From positions 1,112,001-1,176,000 of the forward strand of contig JAKNDB010000079.1 in NCBI GenBank assembly GCA_024305405.1: a stretch of 64,000 nucleotides of DNA, written 5' to 3'. The stretch's first letter is position 1, and the number at the start of each line of letters is the position of its first letter. Of this stretch, positions 1 to 13,869 are shown piece after piece. Both the position numbers and the translations under genes were made by a program. The DNA is from Dirofilaria immitis. Its lineage: Eukaryota > Nematoda > Chromadorea > Rhabditida > Onchocercidae. The notes under the pieces were generated by a model, which searched no databases, had not been told where the DNA came from, and was given only the letters and a program-made list of their open reading frames with translations.

Positions 1-405
1 AAAATTCTATTATCAATAATATACAATTCTTCATTTGATAAATAAAATATTCATCTAATTAAGATTTGTTTAAATTAAAATAATAAAAATTTTGTATATT
101 ATTGATAATTTTTTTATCATTTTAACAATAGTAAATCATTACTGCTCAACATAAACATAATATTTCATTTCTAATTTTATTACCAATAAAGTAATTAATT
201 AAATTTTAAAATGAAAGAAAAAGCGACGAAAGCTAAATTAATTCCTGAAAATTTATAATATTTCTTTATATTAAAATTAAAAAAATCAAAAAAATACTTT
301 CAAATGAATTTTTTGAAAAAAAGTGAAAAACAAAGATGGTGAAATTAGAAAAAAATGCTACAAACGTATTCGTCGACTTTGAAATCCAATCATATCTATG
401 TCAGC
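1..405. other. Intergenic, 3' side of the PLP enzyme gene
   Basis: AT-rich sequence with no reading frame of note. It should hold the 3' UTR of the minus-strand gene that ends at 406. I see no RNA gene or repeat. Confidence 0.5.
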
Positions 406-3400
406 TTAATCACATCGTTCATGTCCAGAAATTAATGGATCTGATCCAAATTTAACTGCTTTCTTAATTTCCTAAAATTTATTTTTTTTATTTTAATTTT
501 CTGAAATTATTTTTATTATAATTTAAAAGAAAAAGTATAACAAACCTTGAAGAAAATAGTTTTAGAAAATTTTAACAATTAGAAAATGTAATGTTAAAAA
601 TAAATAATCAAATTAAGGAAAAAAGCAAATAATTTAATAATAATCATAATCTATTATCGCTTTAAACTTTTAAGCAATTCGAATGCTTAATGCTAAAATA
701 AATAATAAATTTTTAATCGATAACTTAACTATCAATTTTATTAAAATTATGCAGAATTTATCAAAATTTTGAATATAACTGATACAGCTATTCAATAAAT
801 ATTAGTAAAAAGAAAATTACAATCAAAACAATAATAATTCTAATAAATTCAATTACAAATATTTCATTCTGAATAAATTCGATTGTAATTCTTTCCATCA
901 ATTTATTGTTCAAATAAATAATTATTTCATTTCTTCATACCTTTATCCAACAATCGTACACTGCAAGACCGCCGTGAGCGCTGAAATTTTCATCAATCCA
1001 TGTTCGATTGTAATACGATGATTTATAATAATTACCAGTATCACCCATTATTGTAGCAATTACTAATCGTTGATCATTGAAATTTGATGGATTACTATAA
1101 ATTAATTATCGAATAAATTTAATAAATATTCTAAAATAATAATAAGCTTCTAATTTTCCTTCTTTCATTTTTATTTAAAATTTTTTTTTGGAATTTTCTT
1201 ACAATCATTCATATCAAAATAATAAAAATATTATATAATTAATTGTATTACAATAAAAGATATGTTCATTATGTTTATTGTCATATTATAAAATAAATAT
1301 TGTATTTGAAATTAAAATTTGAATTAAAATTCTAAGCATTAATCGAAATCAACCGTTGAAAAAGATAATAGTTGAATTCTGCTATGGAATAGATTTCAAA
1401 TTATAAATTCATTTGTGTCCTTTATTTATATCACTTCAATCTTCTGCAGAAAATAAATCAATAAACAAATAAACAAAGCTTATTTACTTATGTGTTGCAG
1501 CTAAATGTAATGCTGCCATAAAATTGGTACCAGTACTGGTACCACCGTTTATACTAAATTGTTTTAAAACAGTCATTGCTGCGGTTGATGCAATATCCGG
1601 AATTTTAATAGTTCGATCAATTACTGCTCGTAACAAACTAAAAGTTTCAAAAAAATGAGAAATTAGTAAACTGGATTTTTAAATAAATTTCCTATTGTCA
1701 TTGTTATTAGTAAATTATTAGCAAATTATTTTTTGAATAATAAATTTAGAAATTTTATATTTTTCTATGTTTATTCTCAAAAATTATTAATATCTTACTA
1801 ATAATTGTATATCGATAATAATAATGATAATAATAATAATAATGATAATAATATAGTAATAATGATGATAATAATAATAATTATAATAGTAAAATAATAA
1901 TAATAATAGCAATATTCTTGCTTAAATCATGTACAAATAATATACAAAATTTTCAGAAACAACGATACTATTAACTTTTATAGCATTAAATTTTATCCTT
2001 ATATTTTAGTTTAAATTTTGCTTTATCGAATTTCTAAGTAATAAGTTTAACTTATAGCATAACAAAGTTTAATTCTCAGTATAGGTATAAGTAGAACAAT
2101 ATAATACCTTGATGTGGTACCATGCTGAACCGGTCCCATGACACCGAATCCGATACCGGCCATACCAGGTGTTACCCATACATCTCTACCGCTCTCATTC
2201 ATAAATCGTTTATTGATAACGTAATCATGATATACCGAAAATTGCGTATCAGCGAGTACAACCTCTGTTGCTAGCCCATATTTTGTCACATATCGTCCTA
2301 CCGATGATATTGTCCCACCTATAAAATGTTCTATCAATTATTGATATTTTTTATTGATTTAAAATTTTCCGGATTTAATCATTTCAAAAATTTATTTTCT
2401 TTATTTATAAAAAATTTATACTAATATTAAAAAGAAAGACTTAATATCTTTTCCTATTAAGTTTATCACAAAAATATACAATGATTTTTCATATCATTTA
2501 ATGATTAATCAACATAATTATTATTTTATAACATTTTCAATCAAATCCAAATTTCAGATTTGGGAATTTAAAAAAAATAGATAAAAGAATTATCAATTTA
2601 CAAGTAAAATTAATTTATTTATAATAATCGAAAATAAGCTATCTATTATCAACTGATCTATTATCAACTGACTGTGCAATCATTTGATTATGAAAGAAAA
2701 ATAATTTGTGATTTTTTCTCTTTTTATTTACAAAAGCTAATTCTTTTATCAGTCGAATTTTTTTCCGTAAATTGCAGCTCGAAATTAATAACTATTGTTG
2801 AAAAATAAGTTTCAGAAAAGTGTTACCTCTTTTTGATAAACAATTTTTATTATTATTATTATTAACAACAAACTCGCGTTTTATTACTGTTTCCTACTTT
2901 TCTCGTTTTGTTTCATTTTCCTCTTATTATTTACTTCAAAATTTACAGTAAAAAAATACTACTGTGCACTTTGTGATATGGTAATATACAGAACACCACA
3001 TACAGTATGAAACTGTGGAGACCACATACAGTATGAGATGTAATAATGACCGATTATAAAGCGCATGATATGGTAATATATAAAATGTTGTATTATTTTA
3101 ATATATGTATATTTATGGAAATATAGATAATGTGGAATATGTCATTTTTGTAGAAGACTTAATGATTTTAGTAAATAAATTGAATTGATATTTTAATTTA
3201 ATTGAAAAGACAAAATTTCAATATTGATTGATTAAATAAAAAAAGATAAACCTGTTCCAGCTGAGTGAACGAAATAATGTGGCGCATCAATTGTTTGATT
3301 TAGATCTTCTCGCATTTGAACCAATATTTCATGCATTAAATTAACACTTTCCAATGGATAATTACCACCTGAAATTTGTTATCAATTTATTTGTGGCCGA

Positions 3401-6126
3401 ATGAAGCTTATCACACCATATATAAGATTGGATTATAAATAATCAGGATTATGACTGATCTTATATGAATTAATGATGGAAATCAATTTTTCATTACTTG
3501 TATTTCTTGGTCCTTTCGGAAAAAAAAAACAAAAGTAAGTTTTAAAATCATGAAATATTTGCAAATTCATGTTATTTTAATTGAACCAATCATTGATGAA
3601 AGCAATCAGAATTTCAATCAATTAAGTTAGAGTAGTCAAAGAAATTTAAGAAATTATAGACCATATTATTTCAAAATATTTGGAAATTTTATTTAACTAT
3701 TCATTTACAAAAGTAAAATTTGTGTAATTTTCAATGAAATTAATTCGTTGTTCATTTCTCTTATAATAAATAATTATTTTGTATTTAATTATAAGATAAA
3801 TTTTAATATATTAGAATGATAAAAAAATGAAAATTTTAAATTTAGTAATTTTAATTTAAGAAACTGTTTCGGTCATTAACATAATATTGTTTGTCTTGAA
3901 AGCATTAAACGCATTTTACGTGTTTCACGTGTTCCACATAGAAAATATAAATATGATGTAATAACAAAGAATAAAATATAGTCGAAATATAAACAATCTT
4001 TAAGAGTAGATATAAAAATAATCAGAAGAAATTTTGAAAACTTACTTTCATGATATTCCTCAGCTTTATCCGAATTAGCAAATTGATTCATAAAAAACCA
4101 TTATTTCTTATGGCTTCTTCCTTGGCTCGAATTAATCGATCACCTAAATCTGTTTTGATTATATCGCCACCATATGATTGAATACGATCAATTTTTTCCT
4201 GTTCGATTGAATTTGGTACCTGTAAACTATTTTACTTTTGAAATCTAATCTTAAAAACTTATAGTCTTAAAAATATACATTTTATTACTTTATATTTTTC
4301 CTATGCGATATTTGAAATTATCTAATTTCTTGTTATTATAAACATATTAAAAATAAATAATATAATATTTAAAAATTTTTAAAATTTGAAATTTTATAAC
4401 TTTGATAATTTTTATAATCAATAACATGTTAATAACATTGGGAGACACAAATTTTTAAAAAATTTTATTAAAATATTTTGAATATAAATTTTTTTTTGCA
4501 AATAAATATTTTGTTTTTTTCATTTTTTGTAATTAAATAAAATATTTAAAAAATACCTACGATGGCGACGAATTTCAGGCCAATTAATTGACACATATAT
4601 GCTTCACTTGCTGCTGTATTCCCGGAACTTGCCTCATAAACTGTCGTATTTTCGACAATTTTTCCATCAACAATAGCCCACATTATTAATGCCCAAGAAT
4701 AACGATGTTTTAAACTACCCGTATGAGATGCTGATTCATTCTTGAATATAAAATCAACATTTTGATAGCCTGAATTCTGGAAAAAAGAAGAACTGGAAAA
4801 CTTTTATTTCTACCACAATTTAATTTGTAAATTTAAAAAAGAAAGAATAATGAAAAATTCATTTTTAATTTTTTTATTTCAATTATAGAATAAATATTTA
4901 TTTCTAATATTGTAATCTAAATATTAACTAACAATCTAATTTAAATATTAACGAATAATCTGATTTAAATATTAACGAATAATCTGATCCAAATATTAAC
5001 TAATAATCAAATCTAAATAATCCATTATATGATATTCGTTTTTTTTCGATTATAAATTAATAAGAAGAAGAAAGATGGAATTTTTCTTCGTTCTTTTTAA
5101 TTCCAATTATAGAATAAATACATATTTTTGGTGTTGCGATCTAAATATTAACGAATAATCTATTATATGATAATTCGAAATATATAAATATTCATCAATT
5201 TATTATCAAAATCATAAATTATTGAAAAGAAAATTCTAGAAATAATTAAATATATAAAAACCATAAAATTAATAAATATTCGTTTATTTCGAATTATTAT
5301 ACGGTAGTTTATTTGTTTAATATATAAATTATAATATTGGAAATTAGTTATTCATAATCATAATAATAATAACAGTAATAAAATATTGTTAGACCATCAT
5401 TTTTACACAAATTGTTTGCAAAGAAATTATTATTTAGATTTTTCTTTTCTTTTCGTTCGCATATTTCTGTATAATTTTTATTTGCAAAATAAATATTTCT
5501 AAAATATATTAAAGAAGAAAGAAAATCAATAATTCCTATCTTTTATTATTAACAATAATAAATTGATATTAATTGCTAATTTTATAATAAAACAGTAAAA
5601 AGATATCATACTGTAAGTTTAAACATTGGTGTTTTGCCCATAAATCTTCTTTCTTCCCATAGTTTAGCAATTGCTCGACGACGCCATGAATTTTCACCTA
5701 TAGAAGAATTTAAATCTTAAAAAAATGAATAACTATTGGTTTAAAATAAATTATTCATCCAATTATTATCGATGACTATAACTGATTTTTTTGTCTAAAC
5801 CTATTATTACTATAATTAATTAACTGTCAAAATAATTTATGCAAAATCAATGTTATCAATTATTTTATTTCAACAAACTAACTATTGCTTTGTTTCATTT
5901 TTCAATCAGCATTTATGATATCCTAAGATTATCAGTTGATTAAAATAAATATATAATTTGTTTAAACATAATTTAAAATTTTTAAAAACTTAAATTTTAA
6001 TTTTGAAATTTGAAAAAAAGTTAACAAACGCTTGTGTTCATCAACAGGTGCATTAGAAAGTGTTGAGAATGTTGTAGCATAGGTAACACGAATGATTACG
6101 ACAAATAGTGCTGATAATTTGACCAT
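406..6126 (-). CDS. Secreted PLP-dependent cysteine synthase / CBS-family enzyme
   Basis: Nine exons, in transcript order: 6126-6030, 5697-5612, 4776-4561, 4219-4046, 3368-3252, 2318-2108, 1637-1488, 1094-941, 471-406. All join in phase if one base is restored in the A-run at 4092-4097, giving about 423 residues. The product begins with a hydrophobic signal peptide (MVKLSALFVVIIRVTYA). It then shows the family's PLP-lysine region SASHTGSLKHR, a substrate loop EASSGNTAASEAY and a phosphate-binding HSAGTGGTISSVGRY, so it looks catalytically competent. The family (fold type II) performs beta-replacement or elimination on serine/cysteine-type substrates; the substrate here is unknown. Length and signal peptide resemble the putative PLP-dependent protein F13B12.4 of C. 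elegans as I recall it. The start is favoured because TTTCCAG lies two bases upstream, like a spliced-leader acceptor. An in-frame ATG at 6162 would mask the signal peptide. Confidence 0.85.
4911..5030. repeat. Degenerate tandem repeat in an intron, period about 29 bp
   Basis: Four or so copies of a unit like AAATATTAACGAATAATCTG lie in the second intron of the PLP enzyme gene, and one stray copy recurs near 5140. Confidence 0.7.
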
Positions 6127-8957
6127 ATCTGGAAACTTTCTTCTTTTTTCTGGAAGGAACAAATTTTATGAAAATTTAACTTTTTACTAAAAACAAATTA
6201 AGTTTAAATTTTGAAATTTAGTATTTATTGCTGTTATTCAATTTCGTCTATTTTTTTACGATCGATTCAAATAATATTAATTGTTTAAATTTTTCTTGAG
6301 AATATCTAGAAATAGTAAATAACAATATAATAAACATTAATTTAATCATAAATTCTTTCAAAGGCATCTTTCTACATAGTCTTTTGAATAATCTTTTTTT
6401 TGTGATAATTTTCAAATATGATAAAAGATTGAAATTTGTTATGAAATATAAACAATATATAAAAAAGATTCTTTCATATATATGAAAAGAATTATATTTT
6501 AATGTGCAATGATAAGATGTATAAATTAAGTAAAAATATGATAAGATGAAACTGAATTTTATCATAAATTCTGATTGAAAGAATAACACAAATGAAAATG
6601 AAGAAAAGTACGAATAACAAATTTAAATAAGAAATAAAAAATAAAATTAAAAGTTGGGAGGAAAATATTAAATGAGTAAACTTATCATGTATCAAAAAAA
6701 AATAGTAACAATGATAAAATTTAATAAATAAAAACCAGGAATAAAACTGAAATCGAAAATTTCAGCAGGAATAGAATAATTGATGCATTTATCAAAGACA
6801 AGTTTTCAAAATGTATTATTTTTCATCGTAAATTTGAAAATTATAACAAATAAAAAGTGTAAAGTTCATAATTACATTCATAAAAATGAAATATTAAAAA
6901 TTTTTCAAAATATTTTACTTTTCATGTCATTTTTTACCCTTATTAATCATTATTTATATTTAGTCAAATAAAATTATAATAAAAAAATGAAATTATCTTT
7001 CCATTGAAAAAATAAACAAGAAAAGATGTAAGATATATTTATATATACAACTGTATCTTTAAAATTGGTTAATTGATTGATTGATTGATCGATTGATTGG
7101 TTAATTATTTTCGAGAAATAGTTATAATTTATTCGAATTTTTTGAAGGAAAGCTTTCATTACAATTCTTTTATACAATATAATATTCCCAAAGAAAAAAA
7201 AAATTAGTCTCGAAGAAAAAATTTTTATGATAGGAATGGAAGATTGAATAAATTTTCAATGCGGTTATATTGGGTATGTGAAATTTTCTAGAATAATATG
7301 ATTTTGATAGGTATTGATTAAGAATTTTCCTATTTAGGAAATTAAATCGAGTTGGTTGAGTTAATCCGATTTAAGAAATTAAATTTGATTCAATCAGTGT
7401 GATCAAATCAGAAAAAGCAAATGATTCTAACCATTAAATTATTATCGTAGTTTAATCCTATTCATCAATATTTATTCAATGATCGTTGATAACTTGCGGT
7501 CGAATAGGATAAACTCAATTTATTAATTCACAGCAATTGGTAACTTTTAGGCTATTCAGTTGTTACAATTGATTTTAATCCGTTAATATATGGCATATAT
7601 GTCCTTTCGACTCATTTGAAACATCCAAGAATATAGTTCCTTATATTATATCACATTTGCATTATTTGGATAAGAGATATCATTTCCATTTTCTTATCTT
7701 ATCACTTTCCATCTACAAAGATTGTTTAGCAATAAAACTTTTTTAATTGTTATAATTTATCATAAATTTGAAAGATGAAATTTATTTAGCTTATCTTAAA
7801 GGTTATGTTCGAAGTTTAAAAAGTGGTATAATTAAACTTAAACGTAAAAGATACTGAAACGTAATTACTCATTTCGTAATTTCACGTATATTTTCACTTT
7901 CATATGCATTGAACAAACATCTTGAAATTGTTAATGCCAATAAGTTTTTCTAAAAATATCCCGAACCACATGGAAGAAATAACAAGTAAAGATATTAATT
8001 ACAATATACATCAAATAATGTAAGACCGTAAAATATGCAAAATAAAATTATGATTTCCTTACAGTTTTTAATTAATATTATAATTATTCTTTATTTCTAA
8101 TTCTAATTATTATTTTGATATAAATATAGAATATATAATAAAAATAAAATCCTTAACATTTTATAAATAACTCCTTTTTATTTGTAAAAAATAGAGTTTT
8201 AATGGAAAAAAATCTGTGAAATGTGATATGACAAATAATACAAATCCTGTAATATCATCTTATTTCATTTACGAGAAAAAGTAAATAAATATACGATAAT
8301 TTGGCAATTCTTATTAAAATGTTATATATATGTGATATATGATAACAGTTTTATTGAAATATGTGTTAAATGATAATAATTAAAAAATCATGTGATGTAT
8401 GATAAAAATTAAAGGAATATGTAAATACGTGATAATAATTAGAGAATTACATCAAATACGATAAGCAAAATTTATCATTCCTGAATATTGCATTGCTAAT
8501 CGATAGAAAAATTATCACATTTGTAATATAAACTTAAAAATCAATCATACGCGATAATCGGATCGAAGAACTATAATTAAATAATACAATTATTTTATCA
8601 AAATTTGTGAAAAATTTTTTCTACTCATTTATTTGTTTGTTTTTGTTTTTATTTTAATTTTAGATTTTTTTATTTTTAATTATTTATATTTGTTTTTTTC
8701 TTTAATTAATAATTACATAATTTTTCCTTTACAAAATTTTCATTTCTGATTTCAAAAATTTTGGTTTTAAAAATAAAATATTTGTCAACAAATTGCTTTC
8801 ATAATTTTATAAATTTTTCTTTTCTTTTATAAACTGAATTAAAATAAAAACAATTAATTAAAAAATTTTGAAAAAAATTTAATTTTTAATTTCTAATTTT
8901 CTTTTCAAATTTTAATTTATAATTTATTTTAAAAATACGAAAAATTAAAAGAAACTT
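6127..8957. other. Intergenic, upstream of the PLP enzyme gene
   Basis: Strongly AT-rich with several short low-complexity open frames (for example 6248-6589 on the minus strand) that look like chance. A GATT tetranucleotide run occurs near 7074-7102. The promoter of the minus-strand PLP enzyme must lie here, but I can point to no specific element. Confidence 0.5.
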
Positions 8958-8959
8958 TT

Positions 8960-8991
<32 letters not shown>

Positions 8992-8992
8992 A
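8958..8992. repeat. CT dinucleotide microsatellite
   Basis: An imperfect run of about 16 CT units with one TTT interruption. Confidence 0.85.
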
Positions 8993-9010
8993 CATTTCTA
9001 TATATTTTAT

Positions 9011-9054
9011 TTTTATTTTAGTTGGAAAAATAAATTCTTCCAACTAAAATAAAA
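9011..9054. repeat. Perfect 17-bp inverted repeat, 10-bp loop
   Basis: Arm 9011-9027 (TTTTATTTTAGTTGGAA) is perfectly complementary to 9038-9054. This can form a cruciform or RNA hairpin. No gene adjoins it and its function is unknown. Confidence 0.8.
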
Positions 9055-10034
9055 AGAAAATCTATGCATGCATGTATATATGCATAAATTTATTTTATAG
9101 TTATAAGCAAGCTTCTAAAATATTATAAAAATAAGTGTAAAAATGGAGAACTTGTTTATAAAGAAGAAATCATTTTATCTTTCTTTATTCTCGATATTTC
9201 TTCTCGATTGCTCGTATTTTTGTCGTTTCTTATTTATTTTTCAATTCATTTTTACCTGTTTTTGTTTTAATTTTATTAATTAAAAAAGACTTATAATTTT
9301 TAAAAACAATTTGTTGACAAATATTTCGTTTTTCAAATCAGAAATCAATATATATTTGATAGATCAAATATTATTTAATTATCGATTTGAAAAAACACAA
9401 GTATAAAGTATAATTATTCAATTTATTGTTGTTAATAGGTATAGGCAAACTCAAAATTTTAATTACTTAATTGATTACTAATTACATACAACTAGTCTAG
9501 GATATAGTTATATTATCAATTATCACTAATAAACATGATTAAGCTTAAAGTAATGTTGTTAGAAATGGATATAAGCAAATTTAAAATTTCAATTAATCCA
9601 ATTAGTTATAACTAATCAATAATATTCATATATATAAGTAAATTTAAAATATAATTACATTAATTATTTCATTAACAATAATTACATCAGTATATCGATA
9701 AAAATTTAAATAATTAAAAAAATCAAAGTATACAGAGAGATGATTAAAAAAAGAAATATAACGAATAAATCAAAATTATATGATCATAATATACGATAAT
9801 TTAAACGAATAATTATATATTATAACATTTAATTATATAATAATTAAATAATAAAGCAATTATTAGAAAATATTATATTTTGAAAATTCAAAATATTTTA
9901 TTTAAAACAAATAGAATTTTATTCAAAATAAAAGAAGAAATGGTAATAATCGTAATTTAAATAAAATTAAACGATTTTTCTCGTCTTAATTCATTATCAA
10001 AGTTAATTCAAAGTTTAACTGAAATTGAAAAAGA

Positions 10035-10128
10035 AAATAGAAACGAAACGGAGAGGAAGAGAGAAAGAAAGGAGGAGAAAGAGAGGAAAGAGAGGAATAG
10101 GAAGAAGAAGGAAAGAAGAAAAGAAATT
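10035..10128. repeat. Polypurine tract
   Basis: About 90 bases of almost pure A/G on the plus strand (GAGAGGAAGAGAGAAAG and similar). Low-complexity DNA with no coding signal. Confidence 0.7.
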
Positions 10129-11632
10129 TATAGAAATTTTTTCTTATTCATTCCTTTATAAGCTATTTTAAAATTTGTAATTATTTTAAATCATATATGA
10201 GGAAACAGTTGAATAATATAAATTTATCGATTACTTTATCTTAAAGATATTCAAATAAATATCGGGAAAATATCGGAAAAAAATTTCGAGAAAAAAGTAA
10301 AATGAATAAACTGTCTGTTCGATAATTTTTAATTAATTCAATCGATTTTAGAAATTTAATGAAAACGAAAGATAAATTTCATTCTTAGTATTTCAAGAAT
10401 ATTATCAAATGACTGTAAATTTTTTTTTTATTTCCAGAAAACATTTCATGTAATGAAAGAAGAAGTTTTATCGAATATTGCGAGAAGAAAATGTTAAGCT
10501 TTGTAGAAATTAAATGAAGAAAGAAAGGGTTATAAGTAATCAAATTAATTTTAATTAATTGAAGTAATGTGATTTTTTCATTTCTTATATAAAATTTATT
10601 TGAATTAATTTCAGTTTTTTCTTAATAATACATCAAATTTTCATTATAATAAATTTTGTTTTTTTCGATTTACAATTACTACATTAATATGATAAATAAT
10701 TATAAACTTTATATTATCATTAATTTATAGCTTATAGTAATAAAGTTAATAATTCGAAAATTATTGCAGCAAATCATACATATTTTGATATTAAAAAAAA
10801 AAGAATAATGCATTAAAACAAAAACTACTTAAATAAATTTAAAAAATACATATTAAATATAATTGGTTTTATTAATTGATAAATAATATGGTGTTTAACT
10901 GATTAAAAATAAATATTCAATGCTGATAATGATAGCGATATATTTATTCATATCCCAGATATAATATTATTAATGATTATAAATATTATAAAATAACTAA
11001 ATAAATCGAGAAAAAAATAGAAAAAATTAGAAAATAACTAAATAAACTAGTTTTAATTCTCCATATTATCATTTGATGTTTAGCTGATAGCAATAGATTT
11101 GAATGATAGAAATGATGGCAATATATTTTTTATAATATCATATATAATAATTTATTATTATAACGATAACGAATAGGAAATAAATTACTGGAACTGTGAA
11201 ACTAGTTCTGATTATTTCTTCATGTATTTTATCGATTAAAAGTTTTCAATTTATTAAAATAAATTTTATAATCTAGAATATCTCAAATGTGGTAATATTT
11301 TAAAAATGGTGAACTGACGAAAAGAACAAAAAAGAAAAATATTTAAAAAAAAGAATGAGCAATGATTTAAAATAAAAAATTCAAAACGAATAATTTAAAA
11401 TTTGATATTTGAATAAACGCAAGTAACTGATTCTTTATTATTATACTAATATTTCGAATTTAGACAATTACTTCTTCCACAAATTTCACTTAATTCATAT
11501 CATTTCATTTAAATAATCAAAAATTAATATCTCCAACTAACATTTTCGGATGAAAAATTTTATCAGATTATTATTTCATATTATGCATGAATATGAATTA
11601 AAATTATTAAACAATTTTTAATTAAGTTTATT

Positions 11633-12080
11633 CAAAAAGAAATGAATAATCATATAGTATTCTAAAAAAGAAATGAATAATCATATAGTATTCTAAAAAG
11701 AAATGAATAATCATATAGTATTCTAAAAAGAAATGAATAATCATATAGTATTCTAAAAAAGAAATGAATAATCATATAGTATTCTAAAAAGAAATGAATA
11801 ATCATATAGTATTCTAAAAAAGAAATGAATAATCATATAGTATTCTAAAAAGAAATGAATAATCATATAGTATTCTAAAAAAGAAATGAATAATCATATA
11901 GTATTCTAAAAAAGAAATGAATAATCATATAGTATTCTAAAAAGAAATGAATAATCATATAGTATTCTAAAAAGAAATGAATAATCATATAGTATTCTAA
12001 AAAAGAAATGAATAATCATATAGTATTCTAAAAAGAAATGAATAATCATATAGTATTCTAAAAAAGAAATGAATAATCAT
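11633..12080. repeat. Minisatellite: about 15 copies of a 29/30-bp unit
   Basis: A head-to-tail array whose unit contains GAATAATCATATAGTATTCT. Fourteen copies are essentially identical and the last is degenerate. Units differ only in having five or six A residues at the junction, which gives the alternating 29/30 period. The uniformity points to recent expansion or homogenisation. The array lies in the gene desert between the PLP enzyme and the sulfotransferase. Confidence 0.95.
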
Positions 12081-13499
12081 AAGTATTTTTAAAAAAATTT
12101 GCTAAATTATTTATTAAAAAAATTAGTTTATAAAAAAGCAAAAAGAATAAAAGAATTTCAACAATCAATTCTATAAAATATTTATATGAAAATCAAATTG
12201 GAAAAGAACAGAAATATTCAATAAATTAATGGAAATTAAAAGTGAATGAGAAAAATATCTGAAAATGAAAAACTTGAAAAAATAGGAATAGGAAGACGAA
12301 AACAGATGAAAAATTGTTGAAAATGAAATGATTAAAATTGCAATCAAATTCATCCATCGATGAATAATAAAAATATATTTATTTATTGCTTACTGAAGAC
12401 TAATTTATGATTAATTTTTATCTTTGCTTTTTCATTTTTTTGTTTTTACATATCATTTATCTGTTGATCAATTTGAAATAAGCAAGTTGATGAACGGAAA
12501 ATTAATTTTGTCGCAATAAATTATTATTTCACTAAATTAGTTGAGCAGAAATTTAATTAACAACTTTTATCATCTTCGAGAATGTTAGTCTTATCGTTAA
12601 CTATTATTTTTGATATAAATAAAACAATGCAGTATTAATTGATAGCATAGGAGAATGATAATTTTATAATTACGTCAAATTTTATTGTGGCGATTTCCGT
12701 TATCATTTTCTGATAATCACTTTATGTTTGATAATCACATTATAGATGATGAAATCATTTTTCAGGCTGCAAATTATTTTTATAATGATTTATAAATTAA
12801 TTTTTTCATGCAGTATTTTATTTAAAATTATATTTTAGCATTAATAATTTATTTAACATATTTTAATCTATTTTTCCACGCACACGTAACGTTTATTTCA
12901 TTTTTAACGAAACAATCAGCACATTTAATATGTGTTAATTAGTTTTTATCAGTTTGCATATCTAAACATACTTCCCTAGATTTCTCCATTTTAAATAAGT
13001 GATAATGATTTCTAGTATAATTAGTTAATTAATTAAACGTTACTTAACAAGTTCTTAGTAGCCACATATCGTAAAAAATAAGTGATCCAAATATAAATAT
13101 ATTTCAATAAAAATTTGAAAGACAAATTCAAGATTTAAATTAAACTAGTTTATTGTCCCTTCGTTTTTTTCTTCTGTTTTTTTTTCAATTTTTTCGCGCT
13201 TCATTTTTAGATAATGAATTGTACAATTAGTAATAACTATTAATCATTTTGTTTTTATCATTTTCGTAATGAGATAAATAACATGAAAAGGGAACGAAAC
13301 AATATCTTTTATCAAATCAATTATATATGTAGTATCGTATTGTGGGGATTATATTATATTTTTATCAAATATTCGAATAGTTTTATCATAAAATCATTAA
13401 ATGATTAAAACTATAACTAAACGACTCAAAAAAATTGATTTCATTAAATTTTTTAAAAATATGCAACAGAAACAATCATAAAACTTTAGAATTTTAAAG

Positions 13500-13869
13500 T
13501 GACATATTACAGAAATTTGAGAGAAGCGAAATTTAATCAGTGATAAACTAAATTATGAAATAAGTCAAATTCAATTATCTGCATATCTCGAGCCATATTA
13601 TATACTTAACATAACTACTTCACATATGACGTTAAATTCACGAATGTGCAGTTGCATGACACGCGCATGCAATTACGTGATTGTTGCAAAAACTTGCGCA
13701 TCAAGTAATTAAACATTTTTTTTTTTTTTAATAAACATATGATTAAGTATATAACAAAAATAATGAAGCTTATTAATTTTTAGAGTACAGATAACTGAAT
13801 TTGATTTATTTCATAATTTAGTTTATCATTGATTAAATTTCGCTTCTTTCAAATTTCTGTAATATGTCA
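13500..13869. mobile_element. Foldback / MITE-like element with 81-bp inverted arms
   Basis: Arm 13501-13581 and arm 13788-13868 are reverse complements with four differences in 81 positions, all transitions. Weaker inverted similarity continues inward (TTAAGTATATAA near 13735-13760 against its complement near 13596-13607). The core of about 200 bp has no open frame and includes ACACGCGCATGCAATTACG. No clear target-site duplication is visible. It could be a non-autonomous DNA transposon or a long hairpin-RNA source. Confidence 0.7.

Noticed and set aside
6248..6589. 113-codon minus-strand open frame upstream of the PLP enzyme
   Set aside because: Its composition (Phe, Ile, Leu, Tyr, Lys from AT-rich codons) is what chance gives here. 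It has no motif and no splice context.
11633..12080. The tandem array as a CRISPR array
   Set aside because: Units abut directly without unique spacers, and the genome is eukaryotic.
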